Assembly (NCBI GenBank): GCA_910576955.1 | Contig: CAJTJB010000005.1 | Coordinates: 1 to 64,000 of the forward strand | Length of the DNA: 64,000 bases | Direction of reading: 5' to 3' | DNA from: an uncultured Alphaproteobacteria bacterium | GTDB taxonomy: Bacteria > Pseudomonadota > Alphaproteobacteria > RF32 > CAG-239 | Shown: one piece after another, positions 1 to 7,577 of the stretch | Layout of the letters: each line of letters opens with the position of its first letter | Position numbering within the stretch: the stretch's first letter is position 1 | Position numbers and translations under genes: made by a program | The notes under the pieces: model-generated | What the model was told of the DNA's origin: nothing | Database searches by the model: none | What the model saw: only the letters and a program-made list of their open reading frames with translations

Positions 1-37
1 TCCACGTTGTGTGTGATAATGTATGATTGGTCATAAT

Positions 38-106
38 AAAAATCCTTTGTTACACGTTAATTCAGTGGTCAGACTGTTGTACAACTCATAATAACAAAGG
101 ATTTTT
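38..106. repeat. 15-bp inverted repeat with 39-nt loop
   Basis: Perfect inverted arms lie at 38-52 and 92-106 (core AATCCTTTGTTA / TAACAAAGGATT). The + strand right arm ends in a T-run. The loop contains a second perfect palindrome, GTTGTACAAC, at 75-84. It could be a long-loop terminator of a gene lying left of the window, or a small structured RNA. No protein gene is recognisable in 1-200. Confidence 0.45.
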
Positions 107-132
107 TCTATGCATAGCTGTAAGCTTTTCGG

Positions 133-157
133 AACCACCAGCCTAGCTGGTGGTTTT
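133..157 (+). terminator. Rho-independent terminator-like hairpin
   Basis: The 10-bp stem AACCACCAGC / GCTGGTGGTT has a 3-nt loop and is followed by TTTT. It would end transcription entering from the left edge, so a + strand transcript probably starts outside or near the start of the window. Confidence 0.55.
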
Positions 158-170
158 CTATATACAACAA

Positions 171-194
171 AAAAGCACCTTAAAAGGTGCTTTT
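171..194 (-). terminator. Terminator of tRNA-Leu
   Basis: The hairpin AAAAGCACC / GGTGCTTTT lies just 3' of the tRNA on the minus strand and gives a U-rich tail in that direction. Confidence 0.7.
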
Positions 195-201
195 TAACAA
201 T

Positions 202-288
202 TGGTGCGCCTGGCCAGACTCGAACTGGCACGTCCTTGCGGACAACAGATTTTAAGTCTGCAGCGTCTACCTGTTCCGCCACAAGCGC
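202..288 (-). tRNA. tRNA-Leu (anticodon UAA)
   Basis: On the minus strand the 87-nt sequence folds as a class II tRNA. The acceptor stem GCGCUUG pairs with CAGGCGC. The T-loop region reads GUUCGAGUC, a long variable arm (GUCCGCAAGGAC) is present, and the anticodon loop CUUAAAA gives UAA (plus-strand positions 252-254). The 3' CCA is encoded at 202-204. The long variable arm and the anticodon both indicate leucine. A promoter lies directly upstream and a hairpin terminator downstream, so it looks like a single-gene transcript. Confidence 0.95.
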
Positions 289-305
289 TTATCACCAACA
301 AAAAT

Positions 306-334
306 CTTATACAAACAAAAAAATATAATTGCAA
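306..334 (-). promoter_or_regulatory. Sigma70-type promoter of tRNA-Leu
   Basis: On the minus strand, TTGCAA (329-334) is followed after exactly 17 nt by TATAAG (306-311). This would place the start of transcription about 10 nt before the mature tRNA 5' end at 288. Confidence 0.6.
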
Positions 335-462
335 CATAAAACTTGTATTTTTTTTCATTTCCGAATAATGTTCTCTTGTTTTAGGCACACAGCGTGTGTC
401 AGGTTTAACATCCGTATGCGGCAGAAACAGCGTTTCGGCATACATTTTTGAAAGATATTTAT

Positions 463-1263
463 ATGAAACCTATAAACAAAAAGCTTAAAGCTACAAAAAA
501 TAAGTTGAGCGAAGTTCCATTTCGCAAGCTTATCCCAAATATTGTCACAATGTTAGCCCTTTGCTCGGGCATCACCTCAATTCGTTACTCTATGCAGGAA
601 AACTGGGAAAAAGCAGTTATTTTCATCTTTTTAGCTGCTCTGTTTGACGGCTTGGACGGTCGCGTGGCGCGTATGCTCAAAGCCTCGTCCAAATTCGGTG
701 CGGAACTCGATTCGTTGAGTGATTTCGTTAGTTTCGGCGTTGCTCCGGCAATTTTAATGTTCCAGTGGTGCTTATTTGACCTACCGAAAATCGGTTGGTT
801 TTTCTGCCTGTTGTTTGCAATGGGAATGGCAATGCGTCTGGCTCGTTTTAACACAATGCTTGAAGATGACACCGTTCCGCCCTACTGGTCGCATTATTTC
901 ACCGGCGTTCCCGCCCCGGCTGCCGCGGCAATGGTTATAATGCCGATTCTTATCAGTTTTGATTGCAAAGAGGCTCTGCCTTATATGCACACACACCTGT
1001 TTTGCGGCATATGGATGTGCCTTGTTTCTTACCTTGAAACCAGCCGCATCCCGACAATCTCGCTCAAAAAAGCCAAAATTCATCCCTCAATGATAGTTCC
1101 GCTGTTATTGGTGGTGGCTTTGCTGGCAAATTTCTTATTTACGCAAACTTGGTTTACTCTTGGCGTTTTGACCGGCTTATATGCCTTATCGATTCCCTAT
1201 GGCATTGTCCGCTTTTTGCGCGACAAGCACGCTTATGAAAAAGAGCAGCAAAGTGCAAATTAA
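463..1263 (+). CDS. pssA: CDP-diacylglycerol--serine O-phosphatidyltransferase
   Basis: The enzyme condenses CDP-diacylglycerol with L-serine to phosphatidylserine, the precursor of phosphatidylethanolamine, in the inner membrane. The CDP-alcohol phosphotransferase signature (DG-x2-AR-x8-G-x3-D-x3-D) is visible around residues 61-87 (DGLDGRVARM ... GAELDSLSD). Several hydrophobic segments follow, as expected for this multi-pass family. The 266-aa ATG start at 463 is preferred because GAAAG lies about 9 nt upstream; an in-frame TTG at 448 would add five residues. The gene is followed by its own terminator. The usual partner psd is not next to it in this window. Confidence 0.88.
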   Translation: MKPINKKLKATKNKLSEVPFRKLIPNIVTMLALCSGITSIRYSMQENWEKAVIFIFLAALFDGLDGRVARMLKASSKFGAELDSLSDFVSFGVAPAILMFQWCLFDLPKIGWFFCLLFAMGMAMRLARFNTMLEDDTVPPYWSHYFTGVPAPAAAAMVIMPILISFDCKEALPYMHTHLFCGIWMCLVSYLETSRIPTISLKKAKIHPSMIVPLLLVVALLANFLFTQTWFTLGVLTGLYALSIPYGIVRFLRDKHAYEKEQQSAN

Positions 1264-1268
1264 CTGAC

Positions 1269-1295
1269 AGGGGAGGCAAAAACCTCCCCTTTTTA
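1269..1295 (+). terminator. Rho-independent terminator after pssA
   Basis: The stem AGGGGAGG / CCTCCCCT has an A-rich loop and is followed by a T-run, six nucleotides after the pssA stop codon. Confidence 0.85.
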
Positions 1296-1303
1296 AAAAC
1301 TTC

Positions 1304-1331
1304 TTGCTTTTTAAAATAATCAGCGTATAAA
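1304..1331 (+). promoter_or_regulatory. Possible promoter of rplY-pth
   Basis: TTGCTT (1304-1309) and TATAAA (1326-1331) are separated by 16 nt. The site follows the pssA terminator and precedes an approximately 60-nt leader to rplY. Prediction by eye only. Confidence 0.35.
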
Positions 1332-1400
1332 AAACACACTAAACAGCACCCCTGGAGGCTGTTTGGGTATTCGATTTAACAAATATAAAAGGATAAAAAA

Positions 1401-1691
1401 ATGTCAGAAATTACATTTAACGCAAATTTGCGCGAAAATGCAGGTAAGGGGGCAGCTCGTGCGTGTCGTAGAGAAGGCCGTATTCCTGCAGTTATTTATG
1501 GCGGCAAAAAAGACGCTGTAAACATCAGTCTTCATCCGGTTGAGCTGGAAAAGGCTCTGGATGTGGCAGACTTCTACAAATCTGTTATCACCGTTTCCGT
1601 AAACGGCAAAAACGAAAAAGTAATCTGCAAAGACGTTCAGTTCCATCCGGTATCTGATATGCCGATTCACGTTGACTTCTTACGCAAATAA
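1401..1691 (+). CDS. rplY: 50S ribosomal protein L25, short form
   Basis: L25 binds 5S rRNA in the central protuberance of the large subunit. The 96-aa product matches the N-terminal L25 domain, with an early basic GKGAARACRREGRIPAVIYG-type stretch and a C-terminal DVQFHPV...HVDFLRK block, and ends right after it. Many alphaproteobacteria carry a CTC/TL5-type protein of roughly 200 residues with an extra C-terminal domain. Here only the 5S-binding domain is encoded, like the E. coli protein. An AAAGGAT ribosome binding site precedes the ATG. pth starts 9 nt after the stop, and rplY-pth is a common pairing. Confidence 0.9.
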   Translation: MSEITFNANLRENAGKGAARACRREGRIPAVIYGGKKDAVNISLHPVELEKALDVADFYKSVITVSVNGKNEKVICKDVQFHPVSDMPIHVDFLRK

Positions 1692-1700
1692 GAGGCAAAA

Positions 1701-2273
1701 ATGTTTTTAGTGGCAGGACTTGGAAATCCCGGAGAGGAATACGCAAAAACCCGCCACAACATAGGTTTTATGGCGGCTGATGAAATATACAGCCGCTATA
1801 ACTTTACCCCATTTAAGGCAAAATTTGAGGGGTTGCTTGCCGAAGGAAACATCGATGGCGAAAAAGTCTTACTCCTTAAACCGCAAACATTTATGAACCT
1901 TTCGGGTCAATCTGTCGGCAAAGTTGCAAATTTTTACAAAATCCCGCCGCAAAACATTATCGTAATTCATGATGACAAAGACCTCGCATTAGGCAAGCTT
2001 AAAGCCAAAATCGGCGGTTCTGCCGGCGGACACAATGGCTTAAAAAATATCGATTCGCAAATTGGGCAAGATTATAATCGCATTCGCATCGGCGTCGGCT
2101 CACCTAAAGAACATAACACAGACACCGTAAATTTTGTGCTATCCCGATTCTCTAAAGCAGAAATGGAGATTTTAGAAGAAAGGCTGGATTTTATTGCTGC
2201 TACAGTGGGCGAACTAATCAAAAAAGGCATCGCGCAATATTCCAACATTATCGGAATGCACAATCAAAATTAG
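1701..2273 (+). CDS. pth: Peptidyl-tRNA hydrolase
   Basis: This cytosolic enzyme releases peptides from peptidyl-tRNA that has dropped off the ribosome. The N-terminal GLGNPGEEYAKTRHNIGF block carries the conserved Asn and catalytic His. The central HDDKDLALGK and GGSAGGHNGL blocks supply the catalytic Asp and the second conserved Asn. At 190 aa it is of normal length. It lies 9 nt after rplY with GAGGC as ribosome binding site and is almost certainly co-transcribed with it. Confidence 0.95.
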   Translation: MFLVAGLGNPGEEYAKTRHNIGFMAADEIYSRYNFTPFKAKFEGLLAEGNIDGEKVLLLKPQTFMNLSGQSVGKVANFYKIPPQNIIVIHDDKDLALGKLKAKIGGSAGGHNGLKNIDSQIGQDYNRIRIGVGSPKEHNTDTVNFVLSRFSKAEMEILEERLDFIAATVGELIKKGIAQYSNIIGMHNQN

Positions 2274-2315
2274 ACCAATCAGAAAATTATTTTTAAATCA
2301 TTAAACTTAATCATT

Positions 2316-2768
2316 ATGTTTATACGAGAGTTATGGGATATTTTCCTGACTATGTTTTATGGCGGTCTTGAACAGCATCATTTTGGTCTGGTGATAGATT
2401 CCAAAGAAGAAAGAGGGCTGAATTATCTCACTCCCCGAGCTTGGCACATCTATAGTATTCTAAATACCCTTGATGTATGCGCACCCAAGTCAAACCGAAG
2501 TTTTATGAAAAACGTGCGTCATATGCACAAATACCAGTTTGCACTGACTTTCATTAACAACTACGGACACGTTACTAAAGCCTATGCCGAAGAAATGGTC
2601 GCTAAAAGGCTTATAACACCGCAAATTGAAGAAATATATATCAGACAGGAATATAATCGTAATCTGATATATTACATCAACGACGCCGGTCACAAATGGA
2701 GTCCGCAGGCCAAAAAGCTGATTAAAAAGCACCATCCGCAAACGTACATTCACTTCTTCAAGAAGTAA
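2316..2768 (+). CDS. Hypothetical protein (150 aa)
   Basis: I do not recognise a family. The product is soluble-looking, rich in Tyr/His/Lys, has no signal peptide, and ends in a basic stretch (KKLIKKHHPQ). The ATG at 2316 lacks a good ribosome binding site. An internal ATG at 2352 (MFYGGLEQ) is possible, but the reading frame is intact and closed by a terminator. It lies between pth and ychF, which are often neighbours, so it may be a lineage-specific insertion. Confidence 0.6.
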   Translation: MFIRELWDIFLTMFYGGLEQHHFGLVIDSKEERGLNYLTPRAWHIYSILNTLDVCAPKSNRSFMKNVRHMHKYQFALTFINNYGHVTKAYAEEMVAKRLITPQIEEIYIRQEYNRNLIYYINDAGHKWSPQAKKLIKKHHPQTYIHFFKK

Positions 2769-2777
2769 TTACAAAAG

Positions 2778-2805
2778 AGCGCCGGCAAAACCGCGCGCTT
2801 TTTTT
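2778..2805 (+). terminator. Rho-independent terminator
   Basis: A GC-rich hairpin (AGCGCCGG ... CCGCGCGCT, one bulged base) is followed by seven T. It separates the hypothetical gene from ychF. Confidence 0.75.
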
Positions 2806-2819
2806 GTTGCATTTTTCTG

Positions 2820-2848
2820 TTGCAAAACAAACATATCTCTAGTATAAC
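2820..2848 (+). promoter_or_regulatory. Probable promoter of ychF
   Basis: TTGCAA (2820-2825) and TATAAC (2843-2848) are separated by 17 nt, placed between the upstream terminator and the ychF ribosome binding site. Confidence 0.5.
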
Positions 2849-2886
2849 CGCCACATAATAAAAACAATTCTTAAAGGAGCAATCAA

Positions 2887-3999
2887 ATGGGATTTAATTG
2901 TGGCATTGTTGGTCTTCCAAACGTTGGCAAATCCACACTTTTTAACGCCTTAACCCAAACCATCGCCGCACAGGCGGCAAACTTTCCGTTCTGCACGATT
3001 GAGCCGAATACCGGACGTGTTGCCGTGCCGGATAAACGTTTGCAGGAGCTGGCTGATATTGTCCATCCCAAAAACATTGTTCCGACACAACTGGAGTTTG
3101 TAGACATCGCCGGTTTGGTAAAAGGCGCCTCCAAAGGCGAGGGCTTGGGCAACCAGTTTCTTGCCAACATCCGCGAAACCGATGCCATAATTCACGTTCT
3201 CCGCTGCTTTGAAGACGGCAATATCACCCACGTTGAAGGCTCGGTAGACCCGATTCGCGATGCGGAAATCGTCGAAACCGAACTGATGATTGCAGACCTC
3301 GAATCTTTAGAAAAGCGCTTTGAACAAACCAAAAAGAAAGCCCAAACCGGCGGCGATAAAGAATCAGCCGTCCGCGCCCGCGTGATGGAACCAATAATCA
3401 ACGCCTTGCGCGAGGGCAAACCCGCCCGCACTGCCGCTCCGTCAGAAGCAGACAAAGACGCTTATAAACAATACCAAATGATGCAGCTTTTAACCTCCAA
3501 ACCGGTTTTATACGTTTGCAACGTAGATGAAGAAAGCGCTGCGACCGGTAACGAATTTTCCAAACGCGTGTTTGAAAAAGCCGCAAAAGAAAACGCCAAA
3601 GCGGTCATTATCTCCGCTGCGATTGAATCCGAAGTCGCCCAGCTTGACAGCGAAGAAGAAAAGCAGGAATTCCTCTCCGCATTAGGGCTGGAAGAAACAG
3701 GCCTTACAAAAATCATTAAAGCCGGCTACGCACTGTTAGGGCTTGAAACTTATTTTACCGCCGGACCGAAAGAAGTACGCGCTTGGACATTCCTCAAAGG
3801 TTCAAAAGCCCCGCAATGCGCCGGCATTATTCATTCTGACTTCGAACGCGGTTTTATCCGTGCCGAAACCATCGCCTACGATGACTACATTAAATACAAC
3901 GGCGAGCAAGGCTGCAAAGAAGCAGGCAAAATGCGTTCTGAAGGCAAAGAATATGTCGTTAAAGACGGCGACTTGTTAAATTTCTTATTCAATGTTTAA
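2887..3999 (+). CDS. ychF: Redox-regulated ribosome-binding ATPase YchF
   Basis: YchF is an Obg-family P-loop NTPase that binds ribosomes and in characterised members prefers ATP. The Walker A motif GLPNVGKS is at residues 8-15 and the switch II DIAGLVKGA is seen near residue 75. The G4 position reads NVDE instead of NKxD, the change typical of ATP-specific YchF. The C-terminal TGS domain ends in KEYVVKDGDLLNFLFNV. At 370 aa it matches the usual length (about 363). AAAGGAG precedes the ATG and a strong terminator follows, so it is probably monocistronic. Confidence 0.96.
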   Translation: MGFNCGIVGLPNVGKSTLFNALTQTIAAQAANFPFCTIEPNTGRVAVPDKRLQELADIVHPKNIVPTQLEFVDIAGLVKGASKGEGLGNQFLANIRETDAIIHVLRCFEDGNITHVEGSVDPIRDAEIVETELMIADLESLEKRFEQTKKKAQTGGDKESAVRARVMEPIINALREGKPARTAAPSEADKDAYKQYQMMQLLTSKPVLYVCNVDEESAATGNEFSKRVFEKAAKENAKAVIISAAIESEVAQLDSEEEKQEFLSALGLEETGLTKIIKAGYALLGLETYFTAGPKEVRAWTFLKGSKAPQCAGIIHSDFERGFIRAETIAYDDYIKYNGEQGCKEAGKMRSEGKEYVVKDGDLLNFLFNV

Positions 4000-4002
4000 A
4001 AA

Positions 4003-4024
4003 AGGCGGGCTTTCCCGCCTTTTT
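4003..4024 (+). terminator. Rho-independent terminator after ychF
   Basis: The hairpin AGGCGGG / CCCGCCT is followed by TTTTT, immediately after the ychF stop. Confidence 0.85.
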
Positions 4025-4107
4025 CATAAAAATCTTGCAATTTAAAGACATTACTGTTAGACTACGCTTAAATAAAAATCATTATGTCTAACTAAATTTT
4101 TATAAGT

Positions 4108-4464
4108 ATGAATCAATTTTTAAAATTTGCCAAACGGCATTTTGCCGAAAAGCTTGGTGTTTCCGCAGAAGACGTGGAAAAATGGTACGACTTCGTAAAT
4201 AAAAATTTTTTTATTTACATTGCTAGCAGTAAATACATTTCTCCCGATAAACCGGAAACATTCTCCGGACAAAGCGAGTTCAAAACACCTGAAGACGCGT
4301 TGAATATCGCCCTCCAAAAGGTTAACAGCGTTGAATTTACCAGAGAGATACACTTCACCGTTTTCTGCGATATTCCGTTTAATGCCTTAATTCTGTTTGA
4401 CACAGAGCGGGAAAGGAAGCGGATAATGGAGAAAGACAGTCTTTTCAAAAACAGAAAAAGCTAA
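4108..4464 (+). CDS. Tandem paralog family protein, copy A (118 aa)
   Basis: The family is unknown to me. It is the first of three adjacent related genes. Shared features are an N-terminal segment ending in (F/Y)AEKLGVS plus an amphipathic helix and aromatic (N/H)FF; a central acidic (T/S)PE(D/K)AL motif; and a C-terminal NALILFDTERERKRIM block (residues about 93-108) found in all three copies. Copy A is the shortest and lacks most of the variable central loop of B and C. No signal peptide or membrane segment is seen. The start has no clear ribosome binding site. Function cannot be assigned. Confidence 0.65.
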   Translation: MNQFLKFAKRHFAEKLGVSAEDVEKWYDFVNKNFFIYIASSKYISPDKPETFSGQSEFKTPEDALNIALQKVNSVEFTREIHFTVFCDIPFNALILFDTERERKRIMEKDSLFKNRKS

Positions 4465-4468
4465 ACCT

Positions 4469-4891
4469 ATGAAAAAGCTCTCTGACTTCACAGATCAGCA
4501 ATACGCCGAAAAACTTGGTGTATCAATAAGAAGAATTGACAGCCTGCGCAAATACGTGCACCGACATTTCTTTATTGAAATTTACTCCAATCCGCCACAC
4601 CGCTATAACAAGCGCGAAACATTTTCAGCTCATCTGAAAATCCTTAACGATTATGAGACATGTCTAGGTCTGATTACTTTCTGTACAAAAGACGGAAAAT
4701 TTAAATTTAACTCACCGGAAAAAGCCCTAAAAGTAGCGTTGCGAAACATTAGGAATGTAGAGTTTGAAAAAGCTGAAGCGCGCCGTATCGGTAACATTCC
4801 GCCAAATATTCTCCTTCTGTTTGATACAGAAGAGGAAGAAAGACGGATATTGCGAAAACTCAACGCTGATAAATATGGACAAACTCACTGA
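4469..4891 (+). CDS. Tandem paralog family protein, copy B (140 aa)
   Basis: This is the second member of the triplet and starts 4 nt after copy A. It shares YAEKLGVS (residues 12-19), a hydrophobic/aromatic HRHFFIEI, the SPEKALKVAL motif and the C-terminal NILLLFDTEEEERRIL block. A longer middle part (about residues 43-80) is not aligned with copy A. Sequence similarity is evident but low outside the motifs, so the duplication is old or the proteins diverge fast. Probably co-transcribed with A and C. Confidence 0.65.
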   Translation: MKKLSDFTDQQYAEKLGVSIRRIDSLRKYVHRHFFIEIYSNPPHRYNKRETFSAHLKILNDYETCLGLITFCTKDGKFKFNSPEKALKVALRNIRNVEFEKAEARRIGNIPPNILLLFDTEEEERRILRKLNADKYGQTH

Positions 4892-5255
4892 CTTTATGCG
4901 GAAGCAATATGCCGAAAAGCTTAAAGTTCCTGTTGAAGAGGTAGAAGAATTGCACACTTTCGTACAAGAACACTTCTACCTCTCCATCAACAGCTACCCG
5001 CAACCACCGGCAGGAAAACCGAAACTGTTTTACTCGAGATTATGGTTCAAGGACGATGAAGACGCTTATATCATAGCTGAATTTGATAAAAAAGCCCCTT
5101 TATCTTCCCCAGCTGAAGCACTGGACAAAGCCGTAACCCAAGTAAGCCGCACGACTTTCTCTTATTTCAAATACTTCCCGACAAACATTTTGATATTGTT
5201 TGATACGAAACGGGAACGAAACAGAATAATGACTGAAAGTTGGTACTTCAAATAA
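4875..5255 (+). CDS. Tandem paralog family protein, copy C (126 aa)
   Basis: This is the third member. The ATG at 4875 gives MDKLTDFMRKQYAEKL, aligning exactly with the starts of copies A and B. An upstream in-frame ATG would add 37 residues read from within copy B in another frame and is rejected. The gene overlaps copy B by 17 nt, implying translational coupling. It keeps the SPAEALDKAV motif and the C-terminal NILILFDTKRERNRIM block. A bidirectional terminator follows. Confidence 0.65.
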   Translation: MDKLTDFMRKQYAEKLKVPVEEVEELHTFVQEHFYLSINSYPQPPAGKPKLFYSRLWFKDDEDAYIIAEFDKKAPLSSPAEALDKAVTQVSRTTFSYFKYFPTNILILFDTKRERNRIMTESWYFK

Positions 5256-5284
5256 AAAAGCGGGAGATTTTCTCCCGCCTTTTT
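5253..5284. terminator. Bidirectional terminator between copy C and trxB
   Basis: The hairpin GCGGGAGA / TCTCCCGC is flanked by an A-run on the left and a T-run on the right, serving the + strand triplet and the minus-strand trxB operon that converge here. Confidence 0.85.
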
Positions 5285-5289
5285 ATTGC

Positions 5290-6225
5290 TTATTCAACAT
5301 CCAGATACTCAATCGCATCCATCGCCGCTTTCGCCCCGCTGCCGGCGGAAATAATTGCCTGCTTATATTTCGGGTCTTTCACGTCACCTGCAGCAAACAC
5401 ACCCTCAATATCCGTCTGCGAACAGTTTTCGTGCGTCACGATATAGCCTTTGCTATCCAAAATCAAATTGCCTTTAAAAATTTCCGTATTCGGCTGGTGT
5501 CCGACTGCCACAAAAATCCCGTCAACCGGTAAAACCTTTGTCGCATCGCTTTCCACATTGCGGATTTTAAGCCCTGTAACTTTACGCGGTTCATCCTCAC
5601 CTAAAATCTCTTCAACCACGCTGTCCCATTCAATCGAAATCTTGCGGTTATTAAAAATTTTATCTTGCAAAATCTTATCCGCCCGCAACTGATGGCGTCT
5701 GTGTACCAAAATCACCTTATCCGCAAGCGTTGCCAAATACAAAGCTTCCGCCGCTGCCGAATTACCGCCGCCGATAACAGCAACCGTCCGCCCGCGATAG
5801 AAAAATCCGTCACACGTTGCACAAGCCGACACGCCATAGCCCAGATATTTCTTTTCCGATTCGATATTAAGCCACTTTGCCGAAGACCCTGTTGCCACAA
5901 TCACCGCACGGGCTTTATAGGAGTGTCCGTTTTCCGAGCTGCAAACAAACGGGCGATGTGCAAAATCGACCTCGACAATATGGTCATTTACCATCTGCAC
6001 GCCCAGTTTCAAAGCCTGCTGTTTCATCTTATCCATCAGCTCAAAGCCGCTGATTTCCTCAAACCCGGGGTAATTTTCAATGCTGTTAGTCATTGTCAGC
6101 TGCCCGCCCTCTTGATTACCGGCAACAATCATTGTATTTAAGCCGGCGCGTGCTGCATAAATTCCCGCCGTATATCCTGCCGGTCCGGAACCCAAAATTA
6201 ACAAATCAACCGTATATAGTGCCAT
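5290..6225 (-). CDS. trxB: Thioredoxin reductase (NADPH)
   Basis: This flavoenzyme passes electrons from NADPH to thioredoxin in the cytosol. The FAD-binding motif GSGPAGYTAGIYAARAGL is at residues 12-29, the redox-active CATC at 135-138, the NADPH-binding GGGNSAAAEALYLA in the middle, and the C-terminal FAD-contact block GVFAAGDVKD near the end. At 311 aa it has normal length. A strong AGGAGAG ribosome binding site precedes the start, and it lies 9 nt after the TPR-like gene. It is the last gene of a probable three-gene operon with a Cys-rich protein. Confidence 0.96.
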   Translation of the reverse strand: MALYTVDLLILGSGPAGYTAGIYAARAGLNTMIVAGNQEGGQLTMTNSIENYPGFEEISGFELMDKMKQQALKLGVQMVNDHIVEVDFAHRPFVCSSENGHSYKARAVIVATGSSAKWLNIESEKKYLGYGVSACATCDGFFYRGRTVAVIGGGNSAAAEALYLATLADKVILVHRRHQLRADKILQDKIFNNRKISIEWDSVVEEILGEDEPRKVTGLKIRNVESDATKVLPVDGIFVAVGHQPNTEIFKGNLILDSKGYIVTHENCSQTDIEGVFAAGDVKDPKYKQAIISAGSGAKAAMDAIEYLDVE

Positions 6226-6234
6226 AATGCTCTC

Positions 6235-6900
6235 CTAGTTTAATAGTTTCAAAGTGCTTTCGCGCAATCTCTTTATCCGAGATGCCTTATCTCTTTCCCC
6301 CTGCAATTCATATATCGCCAAAAGTTGGCTGCTGATATTGAGCGTATCCTGATACTTCGCATAAAAATTCCCATCCTGTCCCATCACCCCATCCAAAGCT
6401 TTTTCCAAAAATTTAGCTTTAATTTGAGGCAACTCTGCATTTTCAGCAAGCAACATATATGCAGCAAACTTTTCGTCCGAATTATGATTTTCCGCCCAGG
6501 TTTCTTCAACCTTAACCAAGGCATCCTCATCATTAACATAGTAATAGACATCTTTTAACGCCAGCAAAACCCGATTTTTTTCTTCTGTTGAACGGGCATA
6601 AGCCAGCGCTTGATTATAATATTCCGCTGCCAGAAAGTATCTCGCATTATCTTGGTTTTGTAAACCGTCTTCATAGTAAATATCACCAAGTTTAACATAT
6701 GTCCAAAACAATACCGAAGAAACATTCGGCGCATAGGTATCATTATGTTGCAAAAATTTCATAAAAAACCGCAAAATTGCGCTATATTGCACAATTTTCG
6801 CATCATTATTCAAAAAATTTTCCCGTTCCTGCACCATTTTATATAAGTGTAAAAAACGGTTTTCTGCGCTTGTTTCAGTCGTCACAGCCGTTTTCAACAT
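6235..6900 (-). CDS. Hypothetical helical (TPR-like) protein, 221 aa
   Basis: I do not recognise a named family. The sequence is all-helical in character, with repeated A/L/Y-rich segments such as AAEYYNQALAYARS around residue 90, which resembles tetratricopeptide repeats. It has no signal peptide or membrane segment. GGAG lies 9 nt before the ATG. It sits between the Cys-rich gene and trxB, so it is probably transcribed with them. Its link to thioredoxin function is inference from position only. Confidence 0.65.
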   Translation of the reverse strand: MLKTAVTTETSAENRFLHLYKMVQERENFLNNDAKIVQYSAILRFFMKFLQHNDTYAPNVSSVLFWTYVKLGDIYYEDGLQNQDNARYFLAAEYYNQALAYARSTEEKNRVLLALKDVYYYVNDEDALVKVEETWAENHNSDEKFAAYMLLAENAELPQIKAKFLEKALDGVMGQDGNFYAKYQDTLNISSQLLAIYELQGERDKASRIKRLRESTLKLLN

Positions 6901-6919
6901 ATTTATTCTCCAAACTAAA

Positions 6920-7195
6920 CTATAAAATTCCCCCGCTGTTCAGGCAATAGTCTTCATTATTCAGCGCATATTTTTGATGAACCGGACATTCCGGACACAA
7001 ACAGCCGCGATGTTCGTGAATACAATTGCTCTTTTCAAAAGCACAAAACATCATTTCCAAATGCTGAACATCATCAATATGCGCCACCTCCTCGGTCAAT
7101 TCCGGCACATTTTTAATCTTGCAGGTTTTCGTATATGACGGGCAAGTCAAACACATACACTCTCTGGCGTTTTCAACGGTTTTATCAACATGCAT
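6920..7195 (-). CDS. Small Cys-rich protein, DUF2769-like
   Basis: The 91-aa product has paired cysteine motifs: CMCLTCPSYTKTC near the N terminus and CLCPECPVH in the second half, with additional Cys between and after them. The pattern resembles DUF2769, a family without known function that may bind a metal; I have not been able to search it. The ATG at 7195 is chosen because AGGAGAG lies 5-11 nt upstream; an upstream start would add a hydrophobic stretch without support. It heads the operon ending in trxB, which suggests a redox or metal-related role. Confidence 0.65.
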   Translation of the reverse strand: MHVDKTVENARECMCLTCPSYTKTCKIKNVPELTEEVAHIDDVQHLEMMFCAFEKSNCIHEHRGCLCPECPVHQKYALNNEDYCLNSGGIL

Positions 7196-7289
7196 ATTTT
7201 CTCTCCTAACAATAACTATCAGACAAGCTAAAAATATGCGCAAATCCCTCTAAAACAATTAAACTATGCCCTATATTTAGGGTTATAGC

Positions 7290-7577
7290 TTAAAGGCGTA
7301 TAAACCGCCCTTGTTGTATGGACGGCAAAACCGGAGATTCGCTTCCGGCTAAAAAAGATATCTTATCAACCCTTGCAAACAACGGACCACCATAACAGCG
7401 TTTTATCATTTCATCCACCGCCGTTTCTTCCCCGCACATTAAAATCTCGACGCTGCCGTCTTCAACATTTCGAACCCAGCCGGAAAGCCCGCCGATTTCC
7501 AGAGCCTGCATAACTGCCCATCGCCGAAACCCGATTCGCTGAACACGTCCCTCAATTTTCAGATAAACTTTTTTCAT
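7290..7577 (-). CDS. acyP: Acylphosphatase
   Basis: This small enzyme hydrolyses acyl phosphates. The loop GRVQRIGFR (residues 10-18) carries the catalytic Arg18, and Asn37 lies in GWVRNVEDG as expected. The canonical loop is G-x-VQG-V-x-FR; here the second Gly is Arg14, a noticeable change. The 95-aa length fits the family. ATG at 7577 is selected because GGAG/ACGGA lies upstream and it overlaps the end of the ATP12-like gene by 26 nt, implying coupling. Confidence 0.85.
   Translation of the reverse strand: MKKVYLKIEGRVQRIGFRRWAVMQALEIGGLSGWVRNVEDGSVEILMCGEETAVDEMIKRCYGGPLFARVDKISFLAGSESPVLPSIQQGRFIRL

Noticed and set aside
7269..7282. CCCTATATTTAGGG palindrome between acyP and the Cys-rich gene
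   Set aside because: Arms are only 5 bp and no promoter hexamers are placed around it; too weak to list as an operator.
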